A DNA stretch of 64,000 nt, from positions 1,317,132 through 1,381,131 of the forward strand of contig CAWAVG010000004.1 in NCBI GenBank assembly GCA_963785425.1, written 5' to 3'. This stretch comes from RYN-133 sp963785425. GTDB taxonomy: Bacteria > Actinomycetota > Actinomycetes > Mycobacteriales > Jatrophihabitantaceae. Both the position numbers and the translations under genes were made by a program. Positions 61,500 to 64,000 of the stretch are shown one piece after another. How positions within the stretch are numbered: position 1 is the first letter of the stretch; every line of letters starts with the position of its first letter. The notes under the pieces were generated by a model that did not search any database, was not told where the DNA came from, and saw only the letters and a program-made list of their open reading frames with translations.

Positions 61500-63109
61500 C
61501 AGCAACGACGCAGGTTGACCGCACCAAGCACGAGTACGACGCGATCGTCATCGGCGGCGGCCACAACGGTCTGGTGAACGCCGGATACCTCGCCAAGGCG
61601 GGTCTGCACACTCTGGTGCTCGAGCAGCGGCCGTTCGTCGGCGGTGCCGCGATCACCGAGGAGCTCGTGCCGGGCTTCCATTTCACGACCTTCTCCTACG
61701 CCCTGAGCCTGTTGCGGCCGGAGATCATCCACGAGCTCGACCTCGTCCAGCACGGTTTCCTGCCGCTGATGATGCCGTCGTCGTTCCATCCGACCGGGGA
61801 CGGCGACTACCTGCTGCTGGGCGACGACCACGGACAGAACATCCAGGAGATCCGGCGGCACTCGCCGCACGACGCCGACGCCTACGACCGGTACCACCAC
61901 GACCTCGACCAGGTCGTCCAGGCCGTGCAGCCGCTGTTCGACAACGCGCCGCCGAACGTCTTCGGCAAGGACCCCGAGGACCAGGCCGACGTCGCCTGGC
62001 TGCTCAACCACCTCGGCGGTGTGGAGCGCAAGGTGATGCACGACGTCGTGCGGTTGCTCACCGGCAGCGCCGCCGACTGGCTGGACGACTATTTCGAGCA
62101 CGAGGCGGTGAAGGGCTACCACGCGTCGTCGAGCATCATCGGCTCGAAGGTCGGTCCGATGTCGCCGGGTTCGGGGCTCGTGCTGCTGTTCCACAAGATG
62201 GGCCAGCACGACGGCCACCTGGGTTCCTGGGCATTCCACAAGGGCGGAAACGGCGGGTTCACCCAGGTCCTCGCCCGGGCCGCGGAAGCATTCGGCGCCG
62301 AGATCAGGGTGAGTTCCCGCGTGTCCAGCGTGCTGACCCGCGACGGTCAGGCGGTCGGCGTTGCGCTCGAGGACGGCACCGAGTTCCGAGCGCCGGTCGT
62401 CGTGTCGGCGCTGGACGCCCGTCACACGTTCCTGGAACTCGTCGACCCGCGCACGCTTCCCGCCGACCTCGTCGACAACGTCGAGCGGCTGCGCTACCGC
62501 GGCGTCTCCGCGAAGGTGAACTTCGCCCTCGACGGTCTGCCGGTGTTCCCGGCGCTGCCGGACACCGTCGACCACTACGGCGGATTCATCAACATCGGAC
62601 CGACGATCGAGTACGTCGAGCGCGCCTTCGACGCGGCGAAGTACGGCTGGTACTCCGAGCGGCCTTACATCGACGCGGCGATCCAGTCAGTCGTCGACCC
62701 GGACATGGCGCCGCCCGGCAAGCACGTGATGTCGTGCTTCGTCCAGTACGCCCCGTACGAGCTGCGGGGCAGCGACTGGGACGCCGAGCGTGAGCGGTTC
62801 GGTGACACGGCGCAGGCCGTGCTGGAATCGCACTTCCCCGGCTTCGGCGACCTCGTGCGGCACCGCGAAGTCGTCACCCCGGTCGACATCGAACAGCTGA
62901 CCGGTCTCACGGAGGGCAACATTTTCGCCGGCGAGTTCCTCGCGCCGCAGATGTACTTCTTCCGTCCGGCGCCCGGCTGGAGCCAGTACCGCACCCCCGT
63001 CGACGGCTACTACCAGTGCGGGTCCGGAACGCACCCCGGCGGCTGCGTGATCGGGTCGCCTGCCCGGTTGGCAAGCCAGCGGATTCTGAAGGATTTGAAG
63101 CAAACCTGA
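61496..63109 (+). CDS. PYROXD2/phytoene-desaturase-like FAD oxidoreductase
   Basis: A 537-aa protein from ATG 61496, overlapping the GcvT-like stop. N-terminal FAD motif YDAIVIGGGHNGLVNAGYLA, then LVLEQRPFVGGAAITEE. Substrate-domain parts: SAADWLDDYFEHEAVKGYHA, GGNGGFTQVLARAAEAFG. C-terminal FAD part YYQCGSGTHPGGCVIGSPAR. Carotenoid genes are absent, so a PYROXD2-like amine or unusual substrate oxidoreductase fits better than a phytoene desaturase. Works with GcvT-like protein in likely one operon. Confidence 0.88.
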   Translation: MTATTQVDRTKHEYDAIVIGGGHNGLVNAGYLAKAGLHTLVLEQRPFVGGAAITEELVPGFHFTTFSYALSLLRPEIIHELDLVQHGFLPLMMPSSFHPTGDGDYLLLGDDHGQNIQEIRRHSPHDADAYDRYHHDLDQVVQAVQPLFDNAPPNVFGKDPEDQADVAWLLNHLGGVERKVMHDVVRLLTGSAADWLDDYFEHEAVKGYHASSSIIGSKVGPMSPGSGLVLLFHKMGQHDGHLGSWAFHKGGNGGFTQVLARAAEAFGAEIRVSSRVSSVLTRDGQAVGVALEDGTEFRAPVVVSALDARHTFLELVDPRTLPADLVDNVERLRYRGVSAKVNFALDGLPVFPALPDTVDHYGGFINIGPTIEYVERAFDAAKYGWYSERPYIDAAIQSVVDPDMAPPGKHVMSCFVQYAPYELRGSDWDAERERFGDTAQAVLESHFPGFGDLVRHREVVTPVDIEQLTGLTEGNIFAGEFLAPQMYFFRPAPGWSQYRTPVDGYYQCGSGTHPGGCVIGSPARLASQRILKDLKQT

Positions 63110-63292
63110 CCAGACGGGCACCGAGTCAATTTCTCGCCGCTGGCAAAGGAGTTCGGCCGCCGACCCACGCCGGGTGATCTGGTCATCGCGCCTATCGCCG
63201 AATATGGCCGGTCGGTGTTCCTGCTGGTTGCTGTCGGCGCTGCTGTTATGAGCGCTCCTAGGCCTTGCTGACCACAAGCGCGGGTGGGTGGC

Positions 63293-63775
63293 TCAGTTCG
63301 AGCCGGTCGGGGTCGGTTGCTCAGCCGACAGGCGCCGCCAGATCCGGCGCAGTGCGGTGCGGTCGGTGGTCGAGGTGCTAGCCAGCAAGGTCCGACGGAG
63401 CACGTCGTTGTGCGTGCGCCGGGCGGCCTGGAGCATGCGGTCGCCGTCCTCGGTGAGCACGGCGAACCACTTGCGACCGTCTGCGGGATCGACCTCGCGG
63501 CGCAGCAGTCGATCACGCTCGAGGCGAGTCACCAGGTGCGTCGCGCCGGCTGGGCTGAGCAGCACGCGTTCTGCGAGCACGGACATGCGTAGACGTTTGT
63601 CCGGAGCGTTGAACAGGGTGATGAGCACGTCGAACTCGGTGACGGCGAGGCCGTGCTCTCGGCGCAGGTCGTCGTCGAGTTCACGCAGCACCGACCGGTG
63701 CAGCAGCATCAGTGCTCCCCAGGACTGCCACTCCTCGGGTTGAAGGAACTCGTGCGCGGGTCTTGACTTCTCCAT
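63293..63775 (-). CDS. MarR-family repressor
   Basis: A 160-aa regulator from ATG 63775. Winged-helix core: GALMLLHRSVLRELDDDLRR, LAVTEFDVLITLFNA, RMSVLAERVLLSPAGATHLV (recognition helix), TRLERDRLLRREVDPADGRK, with the wing DPADGR. Divergent from a small monooxygenase-like gene with an inverted repeat between them, so it probably controls both. Confidence 0.88.
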   Translation of the reverse strand: MEKSRPAHEFLQPEEWQSWGALMLLHRSVLRELDDDLRREHGLAVTEFDVLITLFNAPDKRLRMSVLAERVLLSPAGATHLVTRLERDRLLRREVDPADGRKWFAVLTEDGDRMLQAARRTHNDVLRRTLLASTSTTDRTALRRIWRRLSAEQPTPTGSN

Positions 63776-63790
63776 GTCAGCAACTATATT

Positions 63791-63802
63791 TCGTTTCGTA
63801 TG
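63791..63802. promoter_or_regulatory. probable MarR operator
   Basis: TTTCGTATGAAA, an imperfect palindrome in the 54-bp gap between the MarR start (63775) and the next plus-strand start (63830), overlapping an AT-rich promoter-like segment. Confidence 0.5.
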
Positions 63803-63829
63803 AAAATACCATTGGATGAAGGAGTTCAC

Positions 63830-64000
63830 ATGGCACACGGAGTCGTGCACCACTTCCCCGGCGGGAGCAAGGAGAACTACGACGCGTCGATCGCGGCCGT
63901 GCACCCGGCCGGCGGCCTGCCCGAAGGCCAGATCTACCACGCGGCCGGGGCGTCCGCCGGCGGTTGGACCATCCTGGCGGTGCACGAGTCCCGGCAGAGC
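63830..64000 (+). CDS. antibiotic-monooxygenase-like small protein, 3' end cut
   Basis: ATG 63830 has GAAGGAG 5 bases upstream. The visible 57 codons read AHGVVHHFPGGSKENYDASI, AAVHPAGGLPEGQIYHAAG, then ASAGGWTILAVHESRQS, as in small dimeric alpha/beta-barrel (ABM-like) proteins. The gene runs out of the window. Divergent from MarR and likely its target. Confidence 0.75.
   Translation, partial: MAHGVVHHFPGGSKENYDASIAAVHPAGGLPEGQIYHAAGASAGGWTILAVHESRQS

Noticed and set aside
1..64000. CRISPR array or complete tRNA/rRNA genes
   Set aside because: No regularly spaced repeats of CRISPR size were seen, and no sequence folds into a full cloverleaf by eye; only a poor T-arm-like string at 31.7 kb.

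Overview
The window looks like a chromosomal segment of a high-GC actinomycete. GTG and TTG starts are common, stop/start overlaps (GTGA, ATGA, TTGA) are frequent, and several families are typical of Actinomycetota: a SCO6745-like protein, an HTH-citrate synthase paired with a second citrate synthase, a maleylpyruvate-isomerase-like protein and a LigA-related small protein. Genus cannot be assigned from the sequence alone. Two halves behave differently. The left half (1 to about 31.6 kb) is a mosaic of short unrelated genes with relatively AT-rich gaps, an IS3 remnant, a degenerate IS21-type element, at least nine broken genes and, at its right edge, a frameshifted tyrosine integrase. The right half (about 31.8 to 64 kb) is uniformly GC-rich, densely coded and free of broken genes. 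|| Left half, in order: partial alpha/beta hydrolase, SnoaL-like protein, EamA exporter; an orphan type IV prepilin broken by two frameshifts; YciI-like protein and MFS exporter; HIT protein; acetyltransferase; LigA-related protein and flavin reductase; DUF1737 protein facing a CYTH remnant; tandem GNAT; a sigma factor / Ogt / 2OG-Fe(II) oxygenase operon; a SCO6745 gene run into a truncated CDF transporter. Next comes a locus around 14-18.6 kb with a SRPBCC protein, an HTH-citrate synthase whose usual catalytic-histidine motif is missing, an intact citrate synthase, a maleylpyruvate-isomerase-like protein and a VOC protein. It is studded with a repeated 21-bp operator-like motif. Beyond it lie an acetyltransferase, a small M41-like protease with a GIY-YIG protein, the IS3 remnant, an S41 peptidase, the IS21 element, a broken membrane gene, a sigma factor with a broken partner, and the integrase. 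|| Right half: a beta-helix protein and a coiled-coil/Tat-type repeat protein, an aldo/keto reductase, a large unknown Rossmann-like protein, a phosphotransferase, GNAT and amidohydrolase. Then follows a catabolic block: enoyl-CoA hydratase, acyl-CoA ligase, oligopeptidase B, a complete Dpp/Opp-type ABC importer, a Rieske oxygenase, a sarcosine-oxidase-type flavoprotein, an S15/CocE hydrolase, a DmpA-type aminopeptidase and an acetylpolyamine-amidohydrolase-like enzyme. The importer, Rieske and flavoprotein genes are translationally coupled. The end of the window holds an NAD(P)-binding protein, a secreted tripeptidyl-aminopeptidase-like hydrolase, a GcvT-like protein coupled to a PYROXD2-like oxidoreductase, and a MarR repressor divergent from a small monooxygenase-like gene. 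|| The two most distinctive signals are the repeated operator-like motif beside a probably non-catalytic citrate-synthase-fold regulator, and the coupled import/peptidase/N-demethylation-type gene set at 40.6-57.3 kb. Everything here was read by eye; no database search was run.
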